A stretch of DNA of 64,000 nt from Teredinibacter purpureus (lineage in GTDB: Bacteria > Pseudomonadota > Gammaproteobacteria > Pseudomonadales > Cellvibrionaceae). Shown one piece after another: positions 55,230-64,000 of this stretch. Below the pieces are notes generated by a model. The model was not told the DNA's origin. It did not search any database and was given only the letters and a program-made list of their open reading frames with translations. The stretch covers positions 2,931,501-2,995,500 of the forward strand of contig NZ_CP060092.1 of the NCBI RefSeq assembly GCF_014217335.1, in the 5' to 3' direction. The position numbers and the translations under genes are program-made. Within the stretch, counting starts at the first letter, position 1; each line of letters opens with the position of its first letter.

Positions 55230-55730
55230 CCGTGACGTTGTTTTGTTGGCCGAGTAGGCTCGCTGGTTTTGCCTGTCACGGGTAACGCAGCCAACATTAT
55301 TCAATGTTGGCTGCGGCAATACACGTTAAGCCGCTATAGCGCTGTTTTGTATAAGCCATGCAAGCCTATCAACCGGTTAGTTTCTGTCGCAGTCGAACCC
55401 TTTCGGCTGTGGAGCGTGCACCCCATTCCATTGTTTCTTGTAAGAGTTCCTACGATGAATCATCAACGGTCATTAGTTGCCGTTAGTGTGAGTTTTTAGA
55501 CGGCATTACTTTTAAAATATTTTATTGGCTGAAAGGTTGTTATGAACAGGGTGGCGCGAAAAGGTTGGTTGTTGTCGCCTAAATATTAGCCTTTCACGGT
55601 AGTTTTCTTAGTTTATTGTGACGGTGATAAACGTATAGGAAGCGAATTGGTTGTAAGGAGTCTATTCTTACGGCGTTACAGCCATTTACGGTTTCTTGAG
55701 GAAATACACCATGACGGACCATAAAAATTA
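55230..55730. other. Intergenic region with a 12-bp perfect hairpin
   Basis: A stem GCAGCCAACATT/AATGTTGGCTGC (55287-55314, 4-nt loop) without a U tract on the + side. It probably separates the upstream gene from the kinase gene. At 55711 an ATG with a GAGG upstream opens an 8-codon ORF ending at TAG, just overlapping the kinase frame. Confidence 0.5.
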
Positions 55731-58700
55731 TTGTTAGGAAGCCCGGCGTTGAGTGAACGTACTTTAGATGTCGGGGATCAGTTTTTTGATTCTGACTATA
55801 CTCTTATCGAAAAAATAGGTGAGGGTGGGTTTGCGCAGGTATACAGTGCAAAAAATAAAAAAACGCTGCAACGAGTGGCAATAAAAATAATTACAGTAAA
55901 CGACGGCTATAGCAAAGCTAAACGACAGCGCTATATTGACAGGTTTGAACGTGAAACTTCGTTAAGTAGCCGATTACACCATCTCAATATCGTACGTCTT
56001 TTAGATAAAGGAAGGTGTGGCGATAATCTGGTTTTTGCGGTATTCGAATATATTGAAGGTGAAACGTTACGAGACCGGTTGTTTTCCTCTGGAGCATTAA
56101 TGCCGGAAGACGCTGCCGAGGTTATGGCTCAGATATTAGATGGTTTAGTGCATGCCCATGAGCGGGGAGTTGTGCATCGAGATATTAAGCCTGCGAATAT
56201 AATGCTATCAAAGATAGATGAAAAAATTCATGTCAAAATAGTGGATTTTGGTATTGGTGCATTGATAAAAGAAGCGCGTGACTTCGATTATAAAACCATC
56301 ACGTTAACAAACGAAACCTTGGGAACGCCTTCCTATAGCGCGCCAGAGCAGTTAAGGGGTGAGCCTGCAACCCCAAAGACAGACATCTATGTTTGGGGGC
56401 TTGTTCTTTTGGAGTGCTTAACAGGTGCGCCCGCTATATCGGGCACTAGTGTGGCCTCTATTGTACAAAAGCAGCTGAATTCTACTCATGTTTCATTGCC
56501 TGCAGGTTTGGTGGGGCATCCGTTGGGTAGGTTATTGCGTGGTGTACTCAATAAAAACGTGAACGATCGTGTAGGCGATACAAGCTCACTGTACCGTTTA
56601 TTTACGCAGTTAAATTTTTCGTCACTTGTTGGGCGTTTTCAGCCTCCTCTCTTGCAGGGCAAAGGCCCTATAGGTTCGAGTGGTGAGGTAACCAATACAC
56701 TATTATTGGATGGCAATGGCCGTCGTTCTGGTTTTGCTGAGCAAAAACATATTACGGCACTGTGTATAACGTTAGTGAGTTATTCGACAGCGGGAGCGTT
56801 AACGGATAAAAATGCGGTTGGTACTTTTCAACGGGATCAAATGTCGAAATGTATCGATATAGCCACACGGTTTGGCGCGACTCACGCTGGCACCTTGGCT
56901 GATACGTTGTTATTTTATTTCGGCTACCCTCGTGTAAGTGGAAGTGATGCGCGTCTCTGCGCACGGGCGGCCTTGGAATTTATTGGTTATCTGCAAAAAA
57001 GACGCAGTCTGCTCAATAACACCCAATCATTATTCAATGATGCAAAGATAGGTATTCATACGGGAATGGTAACCGTAACGGCCGAGGAGTTGCCGGAAGG
57101 CGATACGCCCAATATTGCCATGTATTTAGGGCGAATGGCGAAGCGTAATCAAATTTTATGCTCAGAGAGTAGCCGCAAAATTCTCGAGAGTTTTTTTGAT
57201 TTTGAAGCCTCCACGCTTGTGTGTACAGGAATGGACCTTGTGGAAATTCCCGTCTATTCCATTGTTGGTGAAAAAGTGGTGGGAGAAATGGGGTTTTTGA
57301 GTGACCATAAAAGGCATCGCAATTTTTTCGGTCGGGAATACGAAGTAAAAGCGCTAATAGGTGCTCTTTCTCAGAATGTGTTGTCGCGCAGTGTTTATGT
57401 GGGCGGCGAAGCCGGTATGGGCAAGTCGAGGCTAGTCTTAGAGTATTGCAATACTACGCGAGAACACTTGCATACGGTAATTCAGTGCTTTCCGGAAAAC
57501 AAAAATAATGCCCTATTGCCGGTATTGGCCATGTTAAAAAAGCGGTACGCGTTATCGGGATTACCGCCTCATGATGCCATTAATCGGCTAACATTTTACC
57601 TTCAGAAATCGGGCGATATAGATTGTGCCTTGGCGATCCCCATTTTGTGTGTGTGGCTGAATTATAGTATTCCACCGGAATACCTAGTGCCATCACTACC
57701 CCCTAAAAAACTAAAAATACTTTTATTTGACACGCTTTCATTTCTACTTGCTGAGCCAATGGGCCAGCTTAAACGCAATACTCTTTTTCTAGTCGAGGAT
57801 ATTCACTGGGCAGACGAGACAACATTAGCGTTTTTAGCAATATTTATAGCGCAACAATATTTTATAAAGAACGAACATCGTTTCATTTGTACCTCACGTG
57901 AATCGCTTCCAAAGGTGCTAGCAAAGGTGGTGTCTTTCCCAATGCTCCTTACACGATTGAACCACGAGAGTGCAAAGGCATTGGTCTCACAGTTGTTTGA
58001 AGGTAAGCCCGTGTCATCAAATATTTTGAGTATTATTGATAGCCGTGCAGAGGGTATACCGCTCTTCATAGAAGAGCTGGTTAGGTTGTTAACGCAGCGA
58101 AATCTTGTGCATTTTATTAACGGAAAAATAGACCTTATTAACACGCGTAGAATAATCGCGATACCAGAAACGCTTAACGAAATACTACAACAGAAAATAG
58201 ATGCACTTAGCGTAGGAAAAGACGTAATTCAGTTAGCATCGGCGATGGGTCGAGTATTTCGCTACGACATACTTTCGTGTATTACAAGTAAGAATCCTGT
58301 TCAATTACAGTGTGAGATAGATGAGTTAGTGGGTGCAGAGCTAATTTATCGGCAGCGAAAAGTAGGCGGTGATTCTTATGTATTCAAGCATGACCTAATC
58401 CGTGATACGGCTTATGCAAGTATGCCGTGTATCAATAGAAAGCGTGCCCATAGACATATCGCTTACGCTTTAGTGGAAACGCTATCTTTAGATGCGGTAG
58501 CGGTTTCCGCAGGCACTATTGCGATGCATTTTGGGGAAGCGGCTATTTTTGAAAGAGCGGTAGAATATGGGCTTGTAGCCGCAGAATTTTCATTGGCTCG
58601 ATACTCTTCTCACGAGGTAATTATTCAGGCAGAGAAAAATAAGCAATGGTTAGGCTTGTTGGGAAAGCCTGCACCAGTCGAATGTAGTATTAAAAATATC

Positions 58701-59675
58701 CGGTTGTTAGCGGTAGCCACTATGAAACGTAAAGGATTAGCCTGCGAAGAGCTACGCCGCTATTCTGATGAGTACGTTCGGTTACTACTAGAAAATGAAC
58801 GTTACTATGAACTAGTAGCCACGCTTTGGTGGCGTATTCTTACGAGTGTAGTGGGTAATAATGTGAACGCGGTAGTCAAGTTATTGGAGCGGTTTGACAT
58901 AGCTAAGAGTAAAGATAGCGTTAAAGACAACGACCTAAGTAAAACGGTGAAAAAGTGCGCGCAAGCATGCTTTTTTTTTGCAAGAGGTTCGGGTCAGTCT
59001 TACCCGAAAATACGTCAACTAGCGCTAGCGTGTCTTGTTAATACCCCGAAGTGTAATGCGTTTGGTGAAGGCGAATATAGGCAAGCTGAACGAACAGCCA
59101 CAAATTTTTACAATGCACTTTTATCATGCTCATTTTGTCCGTCAAAAGATATGACGAAATCGATTACGGTCGTCGCTCCTGTACTCTCCCGCGCCAGTAT
59201 AATGAAACGTATTCCCTCGGTGGGTAGGGCGCTTATGTATCTAGCCGAACTGTACAGTATTCTTTACAATCGCCATACATTGGCATTGTATTCGAACGTA
59301 GTGGATTATCTACCCGATAAAGGCGTGCATGGCGTGTGTGGTTATTACGACAACCTTTACTATCGGCGAATACGTGATGTTTATTGGGGACGGAACGATA
59401 GTTTCGTGCTTATTAGCGGCGAGTCTAATTACACGTTATCTCACTATCGCTCTATGTATTCTGGTACGTTGCATGGACGGGAAGATCACATCAAAACGTT
59501 AGCCAAGCTGAAGGCATGTGTCGTTGTAGATAACTACATAAGGTTAAGAGCTTGTAAAACTCAGATGCGTGTTTTAACCGCGAAAAATGTCATTAGCGTT
59601 GATAGTAGCAATCAGTTATCAACCGTAATGCCTGAGGGGGATGATGACGCGACCCTGTGTGCACTTTGGCGTTAG
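55731..59675 (+). CDS. Ser/Thr kinase - cyclase-like - AAA ATPase fusion protein
   Basis: A 1314-residue multidomain signalling protein. Residues about 23-290: protein kinase with GEGGFAQV glycine loop, catalytic Lys in VAIKII (K52), HRDIKPANIM (D151), DFG (D172) and APEQLRGE. Residues about 345-510: class III cyclase-like domain (GATHAGTLADTLLFYFGYP), apparently lacking the metal-binding Asp, so likely non-catalytic. Residues about 540 onward: AAA/STAND-type ATPase with FFGREYEV, P-loop GGEAGMGKS (about 557) and Walker B LFLVEDIHWADE (about 686), then a helical C-terminus. This order matches the kinase/cyclase fusions sometimes annotated with TOMM systems; no TOMM biosynthesis gene is visible here. 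The start is TTG at 55731 or at 55749. Confidence 0.88.
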   Translation: MLGSPALSERTLDVGDQFFDSDYTLIEKIGEGGFAQVYSAKNKKTLQRVAIKIITVNDGYSKAKRQRYIDRFERETSLSSRLHHLNIVRLLDKGRCGDNLVFAVFEYIEGETLRDRLFSSGALMPEDAAEVMAQILDGLVHAHERGVVHRDIKPANIMLSKIDEKIHVKIVDFGIGALIKEARDFDYKTITLTNETLGTPSYSAPEQLRGEPATPKTDIYVWGLVLLECLTGAPAISGTSVASIVQKQLNSTHVSLPAGLVGHPLGRLLRGVLNKNVNDRVGDTSSLYRLFTQLNFSSLVGRFQPPLLQGKGPIGSSGEVTNTLLLDGNGRRSGFAEQKHITALCITLVSYSTAGALTDKNAVGTFQRDQMSKCIDIATRFGATHAGTLADTLLFYFGYPRVSGSDARLCARAALEFIGYLQKRRSLLNNTQSLFNDAKIGIHTGMVTVTAEELPEGDTPNIAMYLGRMAKRNQILCSESSRKILESFFDFEASTLVCTGMDLVEIPVYSIVGEKVVGEMGFLSDHKRHRNFFGREYEVKALIGALSQNVLSRSVYVGGEAGMGKSRLVLEYCNTTREHLHTVIQCFPENKNNALLPVLAMLKKRYALSGLPPHDAINRLTFYLQKSGDIDCALAIPILCVWLNYSIPPEYLVPSLPPKKLKILLFDTLSFLLAEPMGQLKRNTLFLVEDIHWADETTLAFLAIFIAQQYFIKNEHRFICTSRESLPKVLAKVVSFPMLLTRLNHESAKALVSQLFEGKPVSSNILSIIDSRAEGIPLFIEELVRLLTQRNLVHFINGKIDLINTRRIIAIPETLNEILQQKIDALSVGKDVIQLASAMGRVFRYDILSCITSKNPVQLQCEIDELVGAELIYRQRKVGGDSYVFKHDLIRDTAYASMPCINRKRAHRHIAYALVETLSLDAVAVSAGTIAMHFGEAAIFERAVEYGLVAAEFSLARYSSHEVIIQAEKNKQWLGLLGKPAPVECSIKNIRLLAVATMKRKGLACEELRRYSDEYVRLLLENERYYELVATLWWRILTSVVGNNVNAVVKLLERFDIAKSKDSVKDNDLSKTVKKCAQACFFFARGSGQSYPKIRQLALACLVNTPKCNAFGEGEYRQAERTATNFYNALLSCSFCPSKDMTKSITVVAPVLSRASIMKRIPSVGRALMYLAELYSILYNRHTLALYSNVVDYLPDKGVHGVCGYYDNLYYRRIRDVYWGRNDSFVLISGESNYTLSHYRSMYSGTLHGREDHIKTLAKLKACVVVDNYIRLRACKTQMRVLTAKNVISVDSSNQLSTVMPEGDDDATLCALWR

Positions 59676-59733
59676 TATTACGTAATCAACGCCCCTTAAT
59701 AGAATTTAAACGATAATAAATGGGCGTTATTCT

Positions 59734-60678
59734 ATGGCTATTATTGTTAACAAAAAAACTAATCTGACAATAACATTACACGTTAATCATACTTTTGGCC
59801 GCGACTGTAAGACGAATATTACGTGTTTGCAAAGCCCCGGTGCTTCACGTAATCATGCGTCCATTGCTTGGAATGGCGACACATGGCTTCTCAAAGACAC
59901 CAGTTCAAACGGAACATTTGTAGAGGGGGTCCGTGTGTCTAGTGGGTGTTACGTGCCGATTAATGCTCATGTCAATATTCAGTTTGGTCATTTGTCTATA
60001 GACACGTGGGAACTTTTGGATCTGTCTGCGCCAGTCACCTGCTTAATACCGTTGTACGCAGATCTCCCCTCTATTCCCCTGCATGACGTTGAGATCCTAA
60101 CGGTAGACGGTGACGATATTATGATTTATCTAGCGGAAGGAGGGCAGTGGGTCTGTGAGAGTGATGCTGAAATAACGCCACTGAAAACGGGATACAGAGT
60201 GGGCCTCAACGGCCAATATTGGATGTTTATGGATGCGCACCCGTGTGGGCCTACCGCCACCTCGGATATGTTGCCAGCGCTCGATAATATTGAGTTTTGT
60301 TTTAATGTAAGCCGTGATGAAGAGCATGTATTGCTTCATATACGGGCTAACAACGAACGTATCGATTTTGGTGAGCGTAGCCACCATTACTTACTGTTGC
60401 ATCTCGCAAGGCAGCGTTTAACGGACCATAGGCTTGGTTATAGTGAGCCCGAGAGAGGTTGGATAGCAACGGATCAATTAGCAAAAGATCTTGGTTTAAG
60501 TATGCAGCATGCCAACACTCAAGTTTATCGTTTTCGTAAATTGGTCGCCGAGAAATTGCCAGAAAACTGTACTTTGCAGCAAGTTATAGAACGCCGACCA
60601 GGCCAGCTGCGGTTTGCCTACAATAATATTCAGATTGCCGGTGGAATTCAGCCCTGCCAAAAAAATAGTAGATCATAG
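59734..60678 (+). CDS. FHA domain / winged-helix regulator
   Basis: A 314-residue protein. N-terminal FHA domain (residues about 1-95): HTFGRDCKTN, GASRNHASIAWNGD and DTSSNGTFVEGVRV, the phosphothreonine-binding pattern. The C-terminal 100 residues (YLLLHLARQRLTDH...GWIATDQLAKDLGLSMQHANTQVYRFRKLVAEKL, QVIERRPGQLRFA) look like an OmpR-type winged helix. It follows the kinase by 58 bp, so the kinase probably phosphorylates itself or a partner that the FHA reads, leading to DNA binding (inference). Confidence 0.82.
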   Translation: MAIIVNKKTNLTITLHVNHTFGRDCKTNITCLQSPGASRNHASIAWNGDTWLLKDTSSNGTFVEGVRVSSGCYVPINAHVNIQFGHLSIDTWELLDLSAPVTCLIPLYADLPSIPLHDVEILTVDGDDIMIYLAEGGQWVCESDAEITPLKTGYRVGLNGQYWMFMDAHPCGPTATSDMLPALDNIEFCFNVSRDEEHVLLHIRANNERIDFGERSHHYLLLHLARQRLTDHRLGYSEPERGWIATDQLAKDLGLSMQHANTQVYRFRKLVAEKLPENCTLQQVIERRPGQLRFAYNNIQIAGGIQPCQKNSRS

Positions 60679-60774
60679 TAGATCATAGTATAGGGGTACG
60701 TCTTACTGTTTTTTGTAGTGAAGTGAATTGCAGTGGTGATGGGGGCGTCATATAGTATAAGCGCGTCATTATAT

Positions 60775-61443
60775 TTAGGGTTTTGCGAATGAATACTCAT
60801 CTTGGTTTAACGCGTAATCAGGCACAACATTAAAGTCGAAATTCCACTGGCTTTCGTTTTTGGTGACGATTACATCAATCACAGACGCACTGGTTGGAGG
60901 GGTGTATTTTACCGACCGAGAAAAACACTGAACGGTATAGTTTTCATCATTAATAACGGGAGATGCCACCATAAAGTATAGCGCGGGCTCATATTCAAAT
61001 GTGCAGATCATTCCCACATCCTGGTCGGGCATTGATACTACTTTACAGCCACCCACATACCAGCAACAACTGAGTGTTTGGCCCGGGTTCGTTTTGTTGG
61101 TTACACCGTGTTGAGATGTCATTAGGTATTTAAGCGATTCGGAACGTGGAGCCGCACTTACGCGTGGTGATAGGCCGTTACTTGAGGTGGCGTCGAGCAG
61201 TTGATGTGTATTTGATCTTACAGGATGAGAGGCAATAAGTGACGCGTTCTTATAGCCTGTTACTTCTACAGAAACGGATACATCCTTACTGGTTTTAAAC
61301 GTGGCTTCCGCCCCAGAAGATAACTCTAGATGTTGCCAGGCATGAACATTAAAATTTTTGCTGGGCCTTAACGGTCGCAAGAAAACTAATACAGATTTGG
61401 CGGACGGGTTTTCGGCCTGCATTACTACTCGTATAAAGGGCAT
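60775..61443 (-). CDS. Unknown ~220-residue protein, paralogue 1
   Basis: A 222-residue beta-rich protein without a clear signal peptide. It is homologous to the next gene: VLVFLRPLRPSKNFNVHAWQ versus VIVFLKPQNPQRNYKIHAWQ, SNGLSPRVSAAPRS versus PGGLSPKLETAPRT, and TFEYEPALYFMVASP versus SFEYEPNFYFMVASP. Family not recognised. Convergent with the FHA gene. Confidence 0.68.
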   Translation of the reverse strand: MPFIRVVMQAENPSAKSVLVFLRPLRPSKNFNVHAWQHLELSSGAEATFKTSKDVSVSVEVTGYKNASLIASHPVRSNTHQLLDATSSNGLSPRVSAAPRSESLKYLMTSQHGVTNKTNPGQTLSCCWYVGGCKVVSMPDQDVGMICTFEYEPALYFMVASPVINDENYTVQCFSRSVKYTPPTSASVIDVIVTKNESQWNFDFNVVPDYALNQDEYSFAKP

Positions 61444-61464
61444 ACTAGGTCACCATTTTTTGGC

Positions 61465-61497
61465 TAAAAACCCCCTCAGACAACGTTCTTGAGGGGG
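61465..61497 (-). terminator. Terminator of the paralogue 2 gene
   Basis: Minus strand: CCCCCTCA, 11-nt loop, TGAGGGGG, then TTTTTAG. Lies between the two paralogues, so paralogue 1 is partly insulated from paralogue 2. Confidence 0.82.
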
Positions 61498-61510
61498 GAA
61501 TACAATTGAA

Positions 61511-62137
61511 TTACTTTGCAGAAAAATCGAATGTCCAAAGCCCATTGACTTTGGTGAGCGTTACATCAACTTCTGTGGCAGTAATGGGCATTACATATCG
61601 CGTCATATCAGAAAAGTTCTGAACGATATACGTTGTGCCTATCATTGGTGGCGATGCTACCATGAAATAAAAGTTTGGTTCATACTCGAAACTACACGTC
61701 ATGTTTGCGTCGACGTTTGGCATTGTCACAACGGGACGTTCATTGACGTACCAATTGGAATCGATCTGAATGAATGGTTCAGTTTTATTAACCACGCCAC
61801 ATTGGCTAGGGGTAAGTTTAGATTCCGCTAAGGTACGGGGTGCTGTTTCGAGCTTGGGTGACAACCCGCCTGGGCTGATGGCTTGCATGAGCTTACCCGG
61901 CACAATAACCTCTTTTGACGAGTTAATAATGTTGCCCGTTTTCTCGCCATCGCTGGTTACATCCGTCGATATAACGGCGTTGTAATCAAAAGATTCGGTT
62001 GAACCTGCTGAACCTGTTAGTACTTGCCATGCATGAATTTTATAGTTTCGTTGAGGATTTTGTGGCTTCAAAAAAACGATAACCGTTTTTCCTTCCATTG
62101 AATCGACATCAGTTGTTACGTTAAATTTTGCAGTCAT
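61511..62137 (-). CDS. Unknown ~208-residue protein, paralogue 2
   Basis: A 208-residue protein paralogous to its downstream neighbour (conserved HAWQ, GLSPK, FEYEPNFYFMVASPP and DVTLTKVNGLWTFDF blocks). AGGGAAATATT precedes the ATG at 62137; the frame is open further upstream. No signal peptide. The tandem pair suggests duplication of a secreted-effector-like or structural protein; function unknown. Confidence 0.7.
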   Translation of the reverse strand: MTAKFNVTTDVDSMEGKTVIVFLKPQNPQRNYKIHAWQVLTGSAGSTESFDYNAVISTDVTSDGEKTGNIINSSKEVIVPGKLMQAISPGGLSPKLETAPRTLAESKLTPSQCGVVNKTEPFIQIDSNWYVNERPVVTMPNVDANMTCSFEYEPNFYFMVASPPMIGTTYIVQNFSDMTRYVMPITATEVDVTLTKVNGLWTFDFSAK

Positions 62138-62302
62138 AATATTTCCCTTATTTGTATTCGTACGTTTTAAAAATTTATACACCTTTAAAAGGTAATTTAA
62201 AATCCAGCCAGTTAAAGGGCCGACACTTACATGACGGGTGGTAACGTATGTTCGTGAAAAACTAAATGGTGTACAAAAATATTTTTTGGATGTGATTAGT
62301 GT

Positions 62303-63352
62303 TTATGGAATGTTGGCACAATCTTCTTGTGAGTTGACTGGATTAAAATTACTTTGGTAGGTAGTCCATTCAGGCCACACAGTAATCTGTGACGAGAGAT
62401 TATTGGGAACAGCATGGTTTCCCCCGTGCCTAACATTATCGTGCCCAAACCAATTATCATTGGTAGAGTCACGATTGGCGAACATGGGGTCTATGTTCCA
62501 AAAGAGCTGCGCGAAGGGTACCCAAACTGTTGGTATAGGGTTATCTTGGTCGTCACGCTTGTTTGATTTGTAGAATAAATAATAGCGATAGTATGCCTCC
62601 GACGAAACGCAAAGATAATCATCGTCTAAAGGGTTTGACGGCGAATCCTCAAATGATCGATTAAACTGATCCCCCGCATCACTTTCGCGAGAAAAGTTAT
62701 AAAACCAGCTGTTATCTTCATCACTATCAAAATCTAGAACATAATCCCCTGCTGTAGAGGTTATCTGCTTTGAACTATCTTCTCCGTCTATATCTTTAAA
62801 GTTTACTAGCTGTGCGTCTCCGATTGTGCCTGCGCAATCCCCCATCGTGACTGAATACCGGATTTTTACGCCAGCTGCGCCACCTATACCACCGCCAAAT
62901 TCAAGTTCTGGGTCGTTGTCGGTATCAGGAACGATATTGAAGCCGTCTACAGCCCTATTGGTTAATGTATGGGTAGGTATTTTGACGTCGTATAAGTAGG
63001 ATTCTTCAATGCCCATTTGGTCTGTAACTGTTATACGATATCGCCCGCTCTTAGAAAAGTAGAATGACATGTCTGAGCTAGAGCGTCCCCCCTCTAACAA
63101 GGTAAGAGGGGTGAGAGTGCCTGTTTCAATGGTTGTTTGTGGTTCATCTACCACCACGTAGTTACTAATGGCGATAGTACGGAGGTCGTCCACAGTATTG
63201 TCGGTATTAAGATTTTGTGCTTTCCACGATACACCTTCAAATGAAATGTTTTCGCCTGCACACACATCAATGGCTTCTACACGAAAAATATTTAGAGATA
63301 GAAAAAGGAAAACACTAATATTTTTTGATTTATTGCCGAACGATAACGTCAT
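62303..63352 (-). CDS. Exported hypothetical protein
   Basis: A 349-residue protein with signal-like N-terminus MTLSFGNKSKNISVFLFLSLNIFRVEA. GGAG sits 6 nt before the ATG at 63352, which decides the start over a TTG four codons earlier. The mature part is acidic and beta-rich: SGRYRITVTDQMGIEESYLYDV resembles a PKD/Ig-like strand pattern. Several Cys are present. Family not recognised. Confidence 0.65.
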   Translation of the reverse strand: MTLSFGNKSKNISVFLFLSLNIFRVEAIDVCAGENISFEGVSWKAQNLNTDNTVDDLRTIAISNYVVVDEPQTTIETGTLTPLTLLEGGRSSSDMSFYFSKSGRYRITVTDQMGIEESYLYDVKIPTHTLTNRAVDGFNIVPDTDNDPELEFGGGIGGAAGVKIRYSVTMGDCAGTIGDAQLVNFKDIDGEDSSKQITSTAGDYVLDFDSDEDNSWFYNFSRESDAGDQFNRSFEDSPSNPLDDDYLCVSSEAYYRYYLFYKSNKRDDQDNPIPTVWVPFAQLFWNIDPMFANRDSTNDNWFGHDNVRHGGNHAVPNNLSSQITVWPEWTTYQSNFNPVNSQEDCANIP

Positions 63353-63466
63353 GTTAGTCTCCAAAAAATAGCATTGGTCAACGGAAAGATAATGGGAAAT
63401 ATAAAGTGGATAAATTCTATGTTTAACGGTTACTAATGTTCAGGTTTAATGACTTACGTTACCTTC

Positions 63467-64000
63467 TTACGGGTAAAACACACCTCTTGTAATAGTACCT
63501 TGGTCATCAGTTAGAAATATAAGCCGGGTAAAGTAAGTAGGCTCCACTAAAGTTGGCGTGCGTGTGCTGGTAGTGCGTTTAGGAGGTTCTTTATACTGCA
63601 ATTTAGAGCCTGAAAAATGAACTAGCCAACCGTTTTTGGGGCTATAAAGGGGTTCTTCTTCGTTTTCTGCATCGCGCTTGAAGGGCATAGCTAACCCTAT
63701 ATGTTTCGGTTGAATTTGTATTTGCCCAATATCGATGGTGTCTATTGAGCGTGAAACACTCGTTAAAATATCGGCAATAGTTTTCGGGTATTGTTTTTCG
63801 GCTACAGTGCTAAGTGTCCAACCATCTTCATTAACAATATTGATCAAGGCGGTGCTTTGATTTTTTATTACCGGCGTTATCCATTTTTGGGGTGTGGTTT
63901 TTGGGGTGAAAGCAGTAACCAAGTTAATGTCTCTATTCCCTGTTACATGGCCAATCATTACATTCACGGGATACGCTGTTATTGCGCTACCTTTTTTGGT
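63467..64000 (-). CDS. Hypothetical protein (N-terminus beyond window)
   Basis: The frame is open from the window edge to the stop at 63467, at least 177 codons. The visible portion contains SIDTIDIGQIQIQPKHIGLAMPF and LYSPKNGWLVHFSG. The first phrase faintly recalls the active-site region of lysozyme-like SLT proteins, but not enough for a call. Same strand as the exported protein gene downstream. Confidence 0.5.
   Translation of the reverse strand, partial: TKKGSAITAYPVNVMIGHVTGNRDINLVTAFTPKTTPQKWITPVIKNQSTALINIVNEDGWTLSTVAEKQYPKTIADILTSVSRSIDTIDIGQIQIQPKHIGLAMPFKRDAENEEEPLYSPKNGWLVHFSGSKLQYKEPPKRTTSTRTPTLVEPTYFTRLIFLTDDQGTITRGVFYP

Noticed and set aside
55287..55314. Hairpin before the kinase gene considered as an attC
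   Set aside because: It lacks GTTRRRY/RYYYAAC cores and any bulge; better seen as a terminator-like or structural hairpin.

Overview
The window looks like a chromosome segment from a marine-type gammaproteobacterium, plausibly Cellvibrionaceae or relatives (Teredinibacter/Saccharophagus-like). This is inferred from gene content: a Pseudomonas-like tadA-mltF-purL order, FldB, RlmA, DusA, a FapA-type protein and a large chromosomal array of integron cassettes. No rRNA, tRNA or CRISPR array was seen.

Region 1 (1-16456) is core genome: mnmC (5' end only), fldB, a DUF1653 gene, rlmA, tadA, mltF, purL, a periplasmic solute-binding-like protein, an aldo/keto reductase, a minus-strand signalling group (HDOD, CBS, FapA, TerB-like), transaldolase and dusA. 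A decayed lipase fragment and one orphan membrane protein lead into the accessory region.

Region 2 (about 18420-51542) is an array of integron gene cassettes. I see about 25 attC sites, of the form TAACAA...GGCGTTA with a folded arm between the cores. Cassette genes all lie on the + strand: small secreted, lipoprotein and membrane proteins, a deoxyribonucleotidase, an esterase, an Mpo1/DUF962-like protein, a zinc-ribbon protein with an RxxxxH (HEPN-like) motif, and a 701-aa membrane-anchored HerA-like ATPase. No integrase gene flanks the array on either side, so it is a CALIN-type cluster. Mobile DNA has settled in it heavily: three IS30-family copies plus a fragment, one IS3-family element of one type, two full and one partial copy of a second IS3 type, a degenerate group II intron in an attC right core, an intact group IIC-attC intron in an attC left core with a second truncated copy, and remnants of an IS1182-family element with associated dispersed repeats. 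The three IS30 copies all end exactly 5 bp before an attC TAAC core, in the same orientation. An S9 peptidase gene (47150-49114, minus strand) separates the main array from a short second cassette block.

Region 3 (52.2-64 kb) is a different accessory region: a secreted chymotrypsin-like protease, an unrecognised 281-aa protein, a 1314-aa Ser/Thr kinase-cyclase-like-AAA ATPase fusion followed by an FHA/winged-helix protein, and a minus-strand group of two paralogous ~220-aa proteins and two exported or unknown proteins. This resembles a kinase/FHA signalling module beside its possible output genes, but that link is inference.
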